The notes beneath the pieces were generated by a model. That model saw nothing but the letters and a program-made list of their open reading frames with translations, had not been told where the DNA came from and searched no databases. From the NCBI GenBank assembly GCA_902537215.1, contig CACBAM010000002.1:62001-126000 (forward strand): a stretch of 64,000 bases of DNA, written 5' to 3'. Below, piece by piece: positions 17,872 to 26,238 of this stretch. Position 1 is the first letter of the stretch. Every line of letters starts with the position of its first letter. Made by a program: the position numbers and the translations under genes. The DNA comes from an uncultured Alphaproteobacteria bacterium (GTDB lineage: Bacteria; Pseudomonadota; Alphaproteobacteria; Rhodobacterales; Rhodobacteraceae).

Positions 17872-18060
17872 ATGACAAATATTCTAATTACTATTGAAAA
17901 TAGGGACCTCGATCTTGGTTTAGTTAAAAAGTATCTAGAAAAAATGTACACCACGAAACTTATTAGGATTAAAGTATTCACCAAACCTCCAGAAGCTTCT
18001 ATCTTTATTAATCTTCAAAATTATATAAAAAACTTAAAAAGTTATAAAACTTGTAGCTAG
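17872..18060 (+). pseudogene. Short-chain dehydrogenase N-terminal remnant (second copy)
   Basis: The ATG at 17872 opens a 62-codon frame beginning MTNILITIENRDLDLGLVKKYLEK. It aligns with MTNVLVTGANIGLGLGFVKNYLEK of the remnant at 2543, but the Gly residues of the cofactor loop are lost. After about residue 30 the two cannot be matched without shifts. It fills part of the 17789-18196 gap; the rest shows nothing recognisable. Confidence 0.65.
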
Positions 18061-18196
18061 TTAAAATTCTATAGAAAAAATCTAATTTTTAAGTATGCTA
18101 CCTCTCGCAAGCCCTTTTTAATGCTAGTGAAGGACATGTCATGCAATTTGAAAATAATAGTTTATTTAAGAATTTGTTCACTGTTTGCGTGTGTGA

Positions 18197-20128
18197 ATGA
18201 ATTATGGGCTTGACAACTTTGTATCGCAACCTCCTATTGGGGCAATATCATCGCTTTTTATGATTTGTGGTTTAGATGCCTTAGGACTTTTAATTTTAAA
18301 AGTTCTAAGGTTTGATTTAACAGACAAAAAAGATTTTTGGTTACGGTTTCAGTCACCTCTAATTGGAACAGCAGCTTTGCTTTTCATAGCTTCTCCCATT
18401 GTTTTAGTAGGTTTTTTTAAATCAGGGGTTCCAATAATTTTTGCATATTTTCTTGGTTTATTAGGACTTAAACATTTGATCGTTAATTTTTCTAGGTGGA
18501 AGTCTAAAGGTTTAGTAGCAACCTTAAATATAAAACACATTAAATTAATGGACTGGTCTGTTATTATTATATTGTTTGCTTTTACACTATTATCATTGGC
18601 TCCGATAACAGAAGCAGACGCTTTGGATTACCATATTGGAGGGGCCATTGAAATTTTAAATACCGGTGCCTTTCCTTTTCGTCCAGAGTGGTTTCATAGC
18701 CGGCTGGTAGGTAGTGGAGAAATTCTTATAGCGATAGGTCTTTCTGTTGGAGCAGAACAATTTAGTTCTTTGCTTCAGCTACTTGGGCTCGCATGTATTG
18801 TTTCAATATTCTTAGCAAAAGCGGGCACGGATAAAAAAGAAAGAGAGTGGTTGGCTTTAACCATCATCAGTACCCCGTGCCTATTGGCTCTTGTAAGTAC
18901 TGCCAAACCACTAATGCTACCTTGTGCAATGACGACATCTGCATTGATGATACTGCATTCTAATCTTACTGGTGACCTTTCCCACAAAAATAGAAAAAAC
19001 ATAGTTTGGACCTATTTCTTGATTTGTATGCTCGCCATGACAGCTGCAACTATGAAGGCTAACTTTATGTTGAGCGCAGCTATAGTAGCTGGATTGGGGT
19101 TGTTCCCTATTTTAAAAACAAAGGAATGGAAATTAGGAATTAGTCCTATCTTCATTATGTTTCTTGCTATTATATTTCCTTTTCTTTTATGGAAATATAC
19201 ATACTTTAACGGTATCGGTGTTCTTGACCTCTTTAAAGTTTTTCCTGGCGATTGGCCTGGTTATAATCGATTTAAAGATGCACTTCTTGATTATCGTGGA
19301 AACCGACAAATACTTTTTCCTTTTTCGTTAATATTTCCGGCTGGCTTAGGCTCTATAACTTTGATATTAGGTGTTGGAGTATTTTATCTTTTATCGTTTT
19401 TTAATATAAGGAAGTTTCGAGATAGGTATATTGTAATTGCTTCTTTATGTCTAATTACAGGGTATACGCTTTTCGGGCAACTCGACTCCCGGTTCTTTCT
19501 AGAACCATTCATATGGGTCTTACTAGCATACAAATTCAGAGGGATAAACATAAAGCCCAGCTCCTATCTTCAATCAAATCTACTTAAACTCGCTATTTCA
19601 ACTCAAGCACTTGGAACGTTTTTTATGATATTTTTTGGCGTAATATATCTTTTCCCAGGAGCATTATCTATGGAGTGGAGAAAAAGCGTTATGATTAAGT
19701 CAGCGCAAGGCTACGACGTTATGCTTTGGGTAAACAAAGTATTGCCCAAAGACGCCGTTCTTGTTTCAGCCCACAGATCTAATGGGTTGTCTCCTAGAAA
19801 AACTATCCCATTAGATTGGTATCCTTTCGTGAAGGATAACCGAGAGGCTATTGAAACTTACCTCTCACTAATTGCCGCTAGTCGTCCAAAATTTATTCTA
19901 CTTAGGTCAGCAACCGATAAGTTTGAAAAAGGGGAACTCCCAAAGTCTTCATCGCAGATACCTTGTATAGGAAAATTTTATGCTGGGCCTACTCCTGTAA
20001 AAACTGCAACTAGAAATCCGTTTTATCTTAGAGAAAAAGCAATTCCTTTAAATTATTACGTTTGGTTACATCATTTTGATGTAGATTGTTTGAATACAAC
20101 GGTAGATAAAGAAAATATTGATAATTAG
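18197..20128 (+). CDS. Polytopic membrane protein, probable GT-C-type glycosyltransferase
   Basis: 643 residues with about ten or more hydrophobic segments in the first 500, then a soluble tail. Between membrane segments 3 and 4 lies an acidic EADALDYH motif (139-146), the kind of DxD/ED loop that GT-C enzymes place on the periplasmic side. It is followed in the operon by UDP-xylose synthase, a GT2 polyprenyl-phosphate transferase and GtrA. This placement fits the serotype-specific transferase of a Gtr system, which moves a sugar from undecaprenyl phosphate to a surface glycan. The family is not certain. Confidence 0.65.
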   Translation: MNYGLDNFVSQPPIGAISSLFMICGLDALGLLILKVLRFDLTDKKDFWLRFQSPLIGTAALLFIASPIVLVGFFKSGVPIIFAYFLGLLGLKHLIVNFSRWKSKGLVATLNIKHIKLMDWSVIIILFAFTLLSLAPITEADALDYHIGGAIEILNTGAFPFRPEWFHSRLVGSGEILIAIGLSVGAEQFSSLLQLLGLACIVSIFLAKAGTDKKEREWLALTIISTPCLLALVSTAKPLMLPCAMTTSALMILHSNLTGDLSHKNRKNIVWTYFLICMLAMTAATMKANFMLSAAIVAGLGLFPILKTKEWKLGISPIFIMFLAIIFPFLLWKYTYFNGIGVLDLFKVFPGDWPGYNRFKDALLDYRGNRQILFPFSLIFPAGLGSITLILGVGVFYLLSFFNIRKFRDRYIVIASLCLITGYTLFGQLDSRFFLEPFIWVLLAYKFRGINIKPSSYLQSNLLKLAISTQALGTFFMIFFGVIYLFPGALSMEWRKSVMIKSAQGYDVMLWVNKVLPKDAVLVSAHRSNGLSPRKTIPLDWYPFVKDNREAIETYLSLIAASRPKFILLRSATDKFEKGELPKSSSQIPCIGKFYAGPTPVKTATRNPFYLREKAIPLNYYVWLHHFDVDCLNTTVDKENIDN

Positions 20129-20173
20129 CGTTAATTGAATTAGGCATGTTACTATTGAAATATTGGGATAAGG

Positions 20174-21127
20174 ATGTTTCTACATAATAAAAAAAGAGTC
20201 ATCGTTACAGGAGGTGCAGGATTTCTGGGGTCCCATCTTTGTGAGCGATTACTTGGGAATGATTGTGAGGTGCTTTGTGTGGATAACTTATACAGTGGTT
20301 CAAAACAAAATATTTCTCATATGGAAACGCATCCCAATTTTGAATTTATACGTCATGATATTACTTTCCCCCTTTATCTTGAGGCTGATGAAATTTTTAA
20401 CCTAGCTTGTCCAGCTTCCCCACTTCACTATCAAAGAGATCCTGTTCAAACTATTAAAGTGTGTGTAAATGGTAGTGTTAATATGTTAGGATTGGCAAAA
20501 AGACTTAATGCGACTATTTTACAAGCCTCAACTAGTGAAGTCTATGGTGATCCCGAGATCCATCCTCAAAAAGAAGATTATTGGGGCAGAGTAAACCCTA
20601 TTGGGATTAGATCATGCTATGATGAAGGTAAACGTAGCGCAGAAACGCTTTTTTTTGACTATCACCGACAGCACAAACTTAATATAAAAGTTTTACGTAT
20701 TTTTAATACATACGGTCCACGAATGCTTGCAGATGATGGCCGAGTTATAAGCAATTTTATTGTGCAGGCTATGCGAGGCGATGATTTGACCATTTATGGC
20801 GAGGGTACTCAGACCAGAAGCTTTTGTTTTGTAGATGATACCATAGAAGGTTTAATGAAGATGATGGAAACAGATTCAAAAACAACTGGCCCAATCAATC
20901 TAGGTAATCCGTATGAAATTAAGATTATTGAGCTAGCAAAAAAAATACTTGATCGAGTAGGAGGAAAGTCAAAATTAATATTTAAAACTTTACCAGAAAA
21001 TGATCCTAGATGTCGGCAGCCCGATATTTCTAAAGCCCAAAAAGAGTTAAGTTGGTCACCCTCTATTGGTCTTGATGAGGGTTTAGATAAAACAGTTGAA
21101 TATTTTCAGCAAAACTTAATATTATGA
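20174..21127 (+). CDS. UDP-glucuronate decarboxylase (UDP-xylose synthase)
   Basis: 317 residues, matching the UXS family in length and motifs: GGAGFLG (13-19), the diagnostic [10 protein letters not shown] (78-87), STSEVYGDP (119-127), SCYDEGK with Tyr149 and Lys153, and [10 protein letters not shown]. It converts UDP-glucuronate to UDP-xylose and CO2 through a 4-keto intermediate, in the cytosol. The UDP-glucuronate would come from a nucleotide-sugar dehydrogenase in the same island. It overlaps the GT2 gene as ATGA. Confidence 0.93.
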   Translation: MFLHNKKRVIVTGGAGFLGSHLCERLLGNDCEVLCVDNLYSGSKQNISHMETHPNFEFIRHDITFPLYLEADEIFNLACPASPLHYQRDPVQTIKVCVNGSVNMLGLAKRLNATILQASTSEVYGDPEIHPQKEDYWGRVNPIGIRSCYDEGKRSAETLFFDYHRQHKLNIKVLRIFNTYGPRMLADDGRVISNFIVQAMRGDDLTIYGEGTQTRSFCFVDDTIEGLMKMMETDSKTTGPINLGNPYEIKIIELAKKILDRVGGKSKLIFKTLPENDPRCRQPDISKAQKELSWSPSIGLDEGLDKTVEYFQQNLIL

Positions 21128-22092
21128 GAGAAAAAAAAACGCGTATATTGGTGGTGACGCCCGTTTTCGAAGACTCAAACGCTTGTGAAAAACTTTTTTC
21201 AAAGCTAGTTGATCAGTTTGGTAGCCAACTCTATATAGTTGCTGTAGAAGATGGATCAATTGAAAATCCACTCAATATGGATCATTTTAAAACAACAGGT
21301 GCAAATGGAGTGTTAATCAATCTACGGCGAAATTATGGACACCAAGTAGCCATTGCAGTTGGTATTAACCACGCTAACAAAATTATGAATGAGAATGACA
21401 TACTGGTTGTCATGGATTCTGACGGAGAAGATACTCCAAATACAATTCCCATCCTACTTGATAAGCTTAAATTTCAAAAATTTGAAGTTGCAGTTGCAGC
21501 GCGGAAAAAGAGGCATGAGACTTTTATTTTTAAATTCTTCTATTTTTTTTATAAATATTTATTTCGTGTTATGACAGGAAAAAAAATATTATTTGGAAAT
21601 TTTATGGCACTTAAATATTCAGCAGTACAACGTATAGTATCTTTCAGAGGTTTGCCAACTCATCTAGCAGCAACCATTTTAGCGTCTCGACTGCGAATTG
21701 GGCATTGCCCAATAGACCGTGGTCAGCGTTACAGTGGTAGGTCGAAAATGAACCTAGTTTCTCTTGTGCTTCATGGGTTCAAGGGTTTTATGATTTTCGT
21801 AGAAGATGTATTGGTCAGAGTAGGGATAGCCTGTGCAACGATTGCTTTCTGCTCATTTCTTGGAATTATGATGGCAATAATATTAAAGTTTCTTGGCTTT
21901 AGCACTCCTGGATGGTTTTCGGTTGCCTTAGGTATTTTGGTCTTAATGCTTTTACAAACTGGGAGTTTAGCATTAATGGCACTTCTACTGACCTCTTCTC
22001 GTTTAGGGGGACTCGCCCAGAGTGAACTAAATTATGGTGATTTAATATCATCGGAAATCGAAACTAAAAAGGCAAAAAGCAATATCCTTTGA
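21124..22092 (+). CDS. GT2 glycosyltransferase, polyprenyl-phosphate sugar transferase (GtrB/ArnC/DPM1-like)
   Basis: 322 residues. The GT2 fold shows VTPVFED (11-17), VEDGS (41-45) and the metal-binding DSDGED (98-103). Two C-terminal membrane helices at about 230-255 and 262-290 match GtrB, ArnC and bacterial dolichyl-phosphate-mannose-synthase-like enzymes, which make undecaprenyl-phosphate sugars on the cytoplasmic face. Tight coupling to UDP-xylose synthase before it and GtrA after it suggests the donor is UDP-xylose or a derivative. Confidence 0.88.
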   Translation: MREKKTRILVVTPVFEDSNACEKLFSKLVDQFGSQLYIVAVEDGSIENPLNMDHFKTTGANGVLINLRRNYGHQVAIAVGINHANKIMNENDILVVMDSDGEDTPNTIPILLDKLKFQKFEVAVAARKKRHETFIFKFFYFFYKYLFRVMTGKKILFGNFMALKYSAVQRIVSFRGLPTHLAATILASRLRIGHCPIDRGQRYSGRSKMNLVSLVLHGFKGFMIFVEDVLVRVGIACATIAFCSFLGIMMAIILKFLGFSTPGWFSVALGILVLMLLQTGSLALMALLLTSSRLGGLAQSELNYGDLISSEIETKKAKSNIL

Positions 22093-22474
22093 TAGAAATA
22101 ACAGGCAGAAATATTGGTATATAGCTAATGGATGTTTTGCCACCCTTGTACATTATGGTTTTCTCGAATTTAATTTGAACGTCCTAATGTTAAGTCCTAT
22201 TGCAATAGCAAATATTATAGCTTGTTGTTTTGGTATATTAGCATCATTTCTGGGTAATAAATATATCGTTTTCAAATCAATATCTAGTAGCTTTTCTTTA
22301 CAATTCTTTCATTTCTTTATTTTATATTGTTTTGTAGCAATGCTCCATGGAGCATTTATTTATTTTTGGGCTGATTTTAGAGGCTATAATTATAGGGTTG
22401 GTTTTTTAATTGCTACGGGACTGCAAGTCTTAATAACATATAACTATAATAAAATTATAATTTTTAAAAAATGA
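22088..22474 (+). CDS. GtrA-family membrane protein (lipid-linked sugar flippase); start unclear
   Basis: GtrA-type proteins have four helices and a first segment of the form YxxxGxxATLxHYG. That segment is here (YWYIANGCFATLVHYG) in the open frame from about 22112, yet the first standard starts in frame are TTG at 22175 and ATG at 22187, which would remove helix 1. The frame is open from about 22054 with no ATG, GTG or TTG. A non-standard start (ATA at 22082), coupling to the GT2 stop, or a one-base error near 22100 are the options. The end overlaps the next gene as ATGA. Predicted role: flipping the undecaprenyl-phosphate sugar. Confidence 0.75.
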   Translation, partial: FDRNNRQKYWYIANGCFATLVHYGFLEFNLNVLMLSPIAIANIIACCFGILASFLGNKYIVFKSISSSFSLQFFHFFILYCFVAMLHGAFIYFWADFRGYNYRVGFLIATGLQVLITYNYNKIIIFKK

Positions 22475-23058
22475 AACTATTTGCTTTTCTACTTTCCAGC
22501 ACGGTTTTTTTGATGGTGTTTTTTATTATTTACACTGTGCATGTTTTTCAGTTTAACGTCGACGTAGTTTTGTACTCCGTGCTGATAGATGACTTTTTAG
22601 CAATCCTTGTTATGTCAGTTTTGTTTTGTTTTACCTTCCATATTTTTACCAAGACAGAAAAAATAATGCTTTTAATTATTTGGTTTTTGGTGGGGTACGC
22701 TTTTGCTATTACTATTCCCACCCTACTAGATCGTTCCCTATCATTCTATCTTTTAGAAAAACTACAACAAAGGGGAGGAGGAATAAAAAAAGAGAGTTTT
22801 GGTAAAGTATTCCGTGAGGAATATATGTTAGAACACAGACTTATTGACATAAGATTAACAGAACAACTTACCTCTGGAACAATAGAAATTAAGGATGGCT
22901 GTGTGCTATTAACCGATAAAGGTAATAGTTTAGCAACATTTAGCAGATACTTCCGAAAAAATTGGCTTCCAAGAAATCGTTTAATCGCCGGAGAATATAC
23001 AGATCAGCTTACTGACCCCTTCCGGGACAGCAAGGAAATATACGACTATCAATGCTGA
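22471..23058 (+). CDS. Unknown membrane protein with winged-helix-like C-terminal tail
   Basis: 195 residues, not recognised. Three hydrophobic helices (about 3-25, 30-55 and 65-85) are followed by a soluble part starting DRSLSFYLLEKLQQRGGGI. The tail contains RLTEQLTSGTIEIKDGCVLLTDKGN, which has the rhythm of a winged-helix strand pair. It is the last gene of the GT-C, UXS, GT2, GtrA operon and overlaps GtrA by 4 nt, so it is probably part of the same machine. Confidence 0.7.
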   Translation: MKLFAFLLSSTVFLMVFFIIYTVHVFQFNVDVVLYSVLIDDFLAILVMSVLFCFTFHIFTKTEKIMLLIIWFLVGYAFAITIPTLLDRSLSFYLLEKLQQRGGGIKKESFGKVFREEYMLEHRLIDIRLTEQLTSGTIEIKDGCVLLTDKGNSLATFSRYFRKNWLPRNRLIAGEYTDQLTDPFRDSKEIYDYQC

Positions 23059-23092
23059 AACAGCTATGTAACTACTTCAATTGAAAAAGATT

Positions 23093-23497
23093 TTAATCCT
23101 CATATTCTTCTCTCTTTATTAAATGCCCAGAACTAAAGTTATACATCTTAGCGTCCCTCCACTTTGAAATGTCACCGTCCCAACCCATTTCCCATAGGTC
23201 TTCAAAAGTAACTTCATCGGGTTTGTACCATTCATCAATCATGTCAGTCACATCGTCCTCTTCACAATTTGCTAGTTCTAGTGAATAGCTTCTGACATCC
23301 CATTCAAAATATTTGCTGTAGGTGATAATCGACCATCTTCTGGTACCATCCTTCCTCCCATGTCGCTTCAGATAGACATCCTGAACTTCCTGCATCAATG
23401 GAGGGCCTCTATACACAAAGCCTAGATAGAAGACTCTCTGTCGTTGAGAACCTATAGGTAGTCTTTCCCTTTCAGGTAACGTGATTACATTGGTCAT
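23093..23497 (-). CDS. Hypothetical acidic protein (copy 1 of a duplicated gene)
   Basis: 134 residues, Trp/Tyr- and Asp/Glu-rich, not recognised. Preceded by a GGAG ribosome-binding site five to eight bases before ATG. It differs from the copy at 33001-33405 at about eight positions, nearly all in the C-terminal two thirds. The duplication next to a tRNA and the small-gene context suggest a mobile-element or phage accessory gene. Confidence 0.7.
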   Translation of the reverse strand: MTNVITLPERERLPIGSQRQRVFYLGFVYRGPPLMQEVQDVYLKRHGRKDGTRRWSIITYSKYFEWDVRSYSLELANCEEDDVTDMIDEWYKPDEVTFEDLWEMGWDGDISKWRDAKMYNFSSGHLIKREEYED

Positions 23498-23574
23498 GTG
23501 TTTCTCCGCTTTAGTGATTTAGCGTTATGCAAGGCTCACAAGTTGAAAATTAAAGTGCCTTTATGTTTGGGTTT

Positions 23575-23665
23575 TTAGAAGCCACCTTCTTTTATCATTT
23601 GAAGGGCTTCTTCCAGGCTTAGCCCAGGATGGTCTTCTATTACTCCTCTCGCAATCGATATCCTA
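23575..23665 (-). pseudogene. C-terminal fragment of the 73-residue gene
   Basis: Identical to the last 30 codons of the intact gene at 33483-33704, then cut at the repeat boundary where the adenylate cyclase gene end begins. No start remains. Confidence 0.8.
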
Positions 23666-23669
23666 TCTT

Positions 23670-25544
23670 TTACAATTTATCTATTTCTCTCAACGTATCC
23701 ACAAGAGTAATTTTGTACCATACATCCCAGGACCAAGGATAACTCTCAATTTCAGTTATTATGTCATCTAATGAAACTTTATTCAATTTTGAGAATTCTT
23801 TATATAGTCGAACGGCATCATCTTTTTCATTGCTCTCGAATTTTAAATATATCAAAAATAAATTTCCCCAATATGAAGAGTATTTGTCTGAACCTTTCAT
23901 TTCTTCAGAAATGCTTTCTGCTTTGCTAAATTTTTTAGAGTCTATAAGGGCTCTTAGATAATTTAACTTTGCGTCTGTTGGTGGTATAGGAACAATATCT
24001 AATGCCTTTTCATAAATCTCAACAGCTCTCAGTGGTTTTCTTCCTAATCTGTAAGCAGTACCAACTCCCATTAAAACATCAAGACTTTCTGGAGCAATCG
24101 AGACTGCTTTCTCTAAAAGCTCATCATCTACGTTAAATGAAGATAAAGAGCTAAATATAGCTCTTAATAATATGGCACGCGCATTTTCTGGATCCAACTC
24201 ATATGCTTTAATCTGCGCTGCTTCTGCTTTGTTGTAAGCATCCATCATCCCTGTATCTTCCAGCACATTAGTTTCCTGCAGTTGTCTTCTTCCATAAAGG
24301 GCATAAGCGGCAGAATTTTTATATTTTTCAACAAATTTTTCATATGGTTGAGCAAGGCCCTTAACTATTGAAACATTTTCCTTGTAAGCGGCAACGTCTA
24401 GCCTTCTAATTTCAAGTAAATCCTCATAATCTGAAAAATTTTTCTCATAGTATGAAATGAAGGACTCTCCCATTGTAAGATTCGATTGGATCGCCCTTCT
24501 TACTATTCTTTCAAACTTGTCCTGAGCAGAAAACGCATCATCTTTTTGAAATTCTTCAGTGGACGACCAGACGATATCTTCATCATATATATTAGATAAC
24601 TCAAGGTTTATGCGGACTCTATTCTTAGACTCTGACATACTTCCACTTAGTATGAAACTTACATCTAAATCTTTCTGCATCCTTTCATTTGAATATGCTT
24701 CTTCAGTTACCAGATAACTTTTTCGCCTTGGTACAACATTAAGTAAAATTGTTGAGGGTAAAGAAGCAATCAGGTGATCAGTTAAACTTTTCGCGATGTT
24801 ACTCAAATCTTCAGAACTGCTTCTTACTTCAAATGGCTTAATTAGCAATGTTTTGCCAACTAATTTATCTTGAGTCACATTGTCAGATATCTGGTCTAAA
24901 GTTTGGGTACTTTGAGGGAAATAGGTGATCGAAAGTCCTAAAATAATTAAAAAGATCACGATAATTGAACCAAATAAAAAATAATTTTTCTCTTTTTTCA
25001 GCTTCAAAATCCTCTTTTCCGCAGTATCAATTAATACATCATAGGCATGAAAACTTTCATTCTTTACCTTTTGCTCTCCCAAATCTTGGAATAGAAACTG
25101 AGTTTTCGAATTTACAAATTCATAAACGCTTTTTGATAAAGAGATCCCTCCTTTTTGGGCTAACGTCTCCAATCTTGCAGCTATATTTACTCCATCTCCA
25201 TAAAGATTAGATCCTTCTTTAATAACGTCTCCCATGTTTATGCCAATTCTAAACTCCAATTTCACCACTGCATCGCCACTTAAGTTTCTCTCCTTAATGA
25301 GCTTTTGAAATTCTGATGCGCATACTACAGCTGAAACAGCACTAGTAAATTCAGCGAGAATTGAGTCGCCAGCGGTATTAAAAATTAAACCCCCATGCTC
25401 TTCAAAGAGACGGTCTAGAATTTTTTTACAAGACTTGAAACTCTTTAAAGTATTATCTTCGTTATTTTTCATATGTTGAGAATAACCAACAACGTCTGCT
25501 GCGAATATGACGGCAATCTTTCTTTCTATTTTCTTTTCTGACAT
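23670..25544 (-). CDS. Class III adenylate/guanylate cyclase with C-terminal TolB-like and TPR region
   Basis: 624 residues. The N-terminal cyclase domain (about 8-170) has metal-binding Asp17 (AADVVGYS) and Asp60 (TAGDSILAEF), GINMGDV (101-107) and GDGVNIAARLE (116-126) with the transition-state Asn120 and Arg124, so it should be catalytically complete. One membrane helix spans about 188-208. The outer part (about 220-345) resembles the TolB-like domain that precedes TPRs in many proteobacterial cyclases, and helical repeats follow to the end. It should make cAMP in response to an extracytoplasmic or assembly signal. Confidence 0.85.
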   Translation of the reverse strand: MSEKKIERKIAVIFAADVVGYSQHMKNNEDNTLKSFKSCKKILDRLFEEHGGLIFNTAGDSILAEFTSAVSAVVCASEFQKLIKERNLSGDAVVKLEFRIGINMGDVIKEGSNLYGDGVNIAARLETLAQKGGISLSKSVYEFVNSKTQFLFQDLGEQKVKNESFHAYDVLIDTAEKRILKLKKEKNYFLFGSIIVIFLIILGLSITYFPQSTQTLDQISDNVTQDKLVGKTLLIKPFEVRSSSEDLSNIAKSLTDHLIASLPSTILLNVVPRRKSYLVTEEAYSNERMQKDLDVSFILSGSMSESKNRVRINLELSNIYDEDIVWSSTEEFQKDDAFSAQDKFERIVRRAIQSNLTMGESFISYYEKNFSDYEDLLEIRRLDVAAYKENVSIVKGLAQPYEKFVEKYKNSAAYALYGRRQLQETNVLEDTGMMDAYNKAEAAQIKAYELDPENARAILLRAIFSSLSSFNVDDELLEKAVSIAPESLDVLMGVGTAYRLGRKPLRAVEIYEKALDIVPIPPTDAKLNYLRALIDSKKFSKAESISEEMKGSDKYSSYWGNLFLIYLKFESNEKDDAVRLYKEFSKLNKVSLDDIITEIESYPWSWDVWYKITLVDTLREIDKL

Positions 25545-25661
25545 CTGATTTCTCTAACTGAAACTAATGGATTATGATATCTCATACGCGTAAATTTACA
25601 AAAAAGTTTTCTTTGTGAACTATTTTGGCTCAGCCATGTTTAGTTTTTCAGAATAACGTAA

Positions 25662-25829
25662 ATGCATGGACATTTGTGGGTAGACAGATTATCTGATAAA
25701 AAATTGGTAAAATATCGAAGACTAAGCATTCTCAAAGAATGGAGAACAGCCAAAGTCAAAACAGCTATTTTAAAGAAATATAAAGTCTATGATTCACAAG
25801 TTCGAAACTGGGACAAGAGATATCCTTAA
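25662..25829 (+). CDS. Small 55-residue protein overlapping dispersed-repeat copy A
   Basis: Starts MHGHLWVDRLSDKK and ends VRNWDKRYP. The middle is Lys/Arg-rich and helical with a helix-turn-helix-like spacing (ILKEWRTAKVKTAILKKY). It begins inside repeat copy A, so HLWVDRLSDK matches YLWV[DE]RLSGK encoded at copies B and C. No clear ribosome-binding site. It may be a small DNA-binding protein or a remnant of a larger mobile-element gene. The rest of 25545-25842 is otherwise empty. Confidence 0.4.
   Translation: MHGHLWVDRLSDKKLVKYRRLSILKEWRTAKVKTAILKKYKVYDSQVRNWDKRYP
25672..25695 (+). repeat. 24-bp dispersed repeat, copy A
   Basis: One of three copies (others at 26853-26876 and 29050-29073, all same orientation). 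The consensus begins ATTTGTGGGTAGA, has one variable base, and ends AGATTATCTG. The second half contains a small palindrome, AGAT-T-ATCT. Confidence 0.85.
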
Positions 25830-25842
25830 TTGGCTATTTGGC

Positions 25843-26100
25843 TTAATTTATCCGCTGCATCGAATAAACATGATCTACACAATTATTTTGTTTGTCCCAC
25901 TCAAGCATTTCTGGTGCAGACATAAATTCCTTCAATTTGTCTAAATCAGTAACATCAGCCAACATTATAGACTTATGATCATTAACTTTAATAAGTTCAG
26001 CTTCTGAGCACCACTCACCTATTACTTGATTTGATAAGTCAAACAATTCTTTAAACTCCTCAAAATCACAGCTGAAAGTAGAAACAATACAAACATTCAT
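25843..26100 (-). CDS. Small protein, dimeric alpha/beta-barrel-like
   Basis: 85 residues, starting MNVCIVSTFSCDFEEFKELF and ending DHVYSMQRI. The strand-helix-strand-strand-helix pattern (with MLADVTDLDKLKEFMSAPEM) resembles small ABM/DUF-type stress proteins common in marine bacteria. An AGAGG ribosome-binding site precedes the ATG. No active-site residue is recognised, so function is open. Confidence 0.65.
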   Translation of the reverse strand: MNVCIVSTFSCDFEEFKELFDLSNQVIGEWCSEAELIKVNDHKSIMLADVTDLDKLKEFMSAPEMLEWDKQNNCVDHVYSMQRIN

Positions 26101-26238
26101 AAAAGTACCTCTTTAATTAATAATCTCAGAATATGACTATGGAAAAAATAGAACAAGTTAATAGATCCATGAAAATATTATTTCATTAATTTTTTTTGGT
26201 ACATTGTAAATACTCAATACTATCTTCATGAGAGATCT

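Larger units (their letters stand above)
17147..18060. repeat. Right arm of a duplicated Nudix + SDR segment
   Basis: Second copy of the segment seen at 1820-2940, in the same orientation, with the Nudix gene leftward and an SDR remnant rightward. By eye the DNA is still clearly alignable across the Nudix gene (roughly four in five positions in sampled stretches), while the SDR part has diverged much more. Confidence 0.75.
23088..23665. repeat. 578-bp direct repeat, left copy
   Basis: Matches 32996-33573 in the same orientation with a constant offset of 9908 and no indels. It carries the 134-residue gene, its leader and the last 30 codons of the 73-residue gene. About the right-hand half (from roughly 23382) is identical in the two copies, while the left half carries many substitutions. 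The match ends exactly next to the stop codon of the adenylate cyclase gene. Confidence 0.92.
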
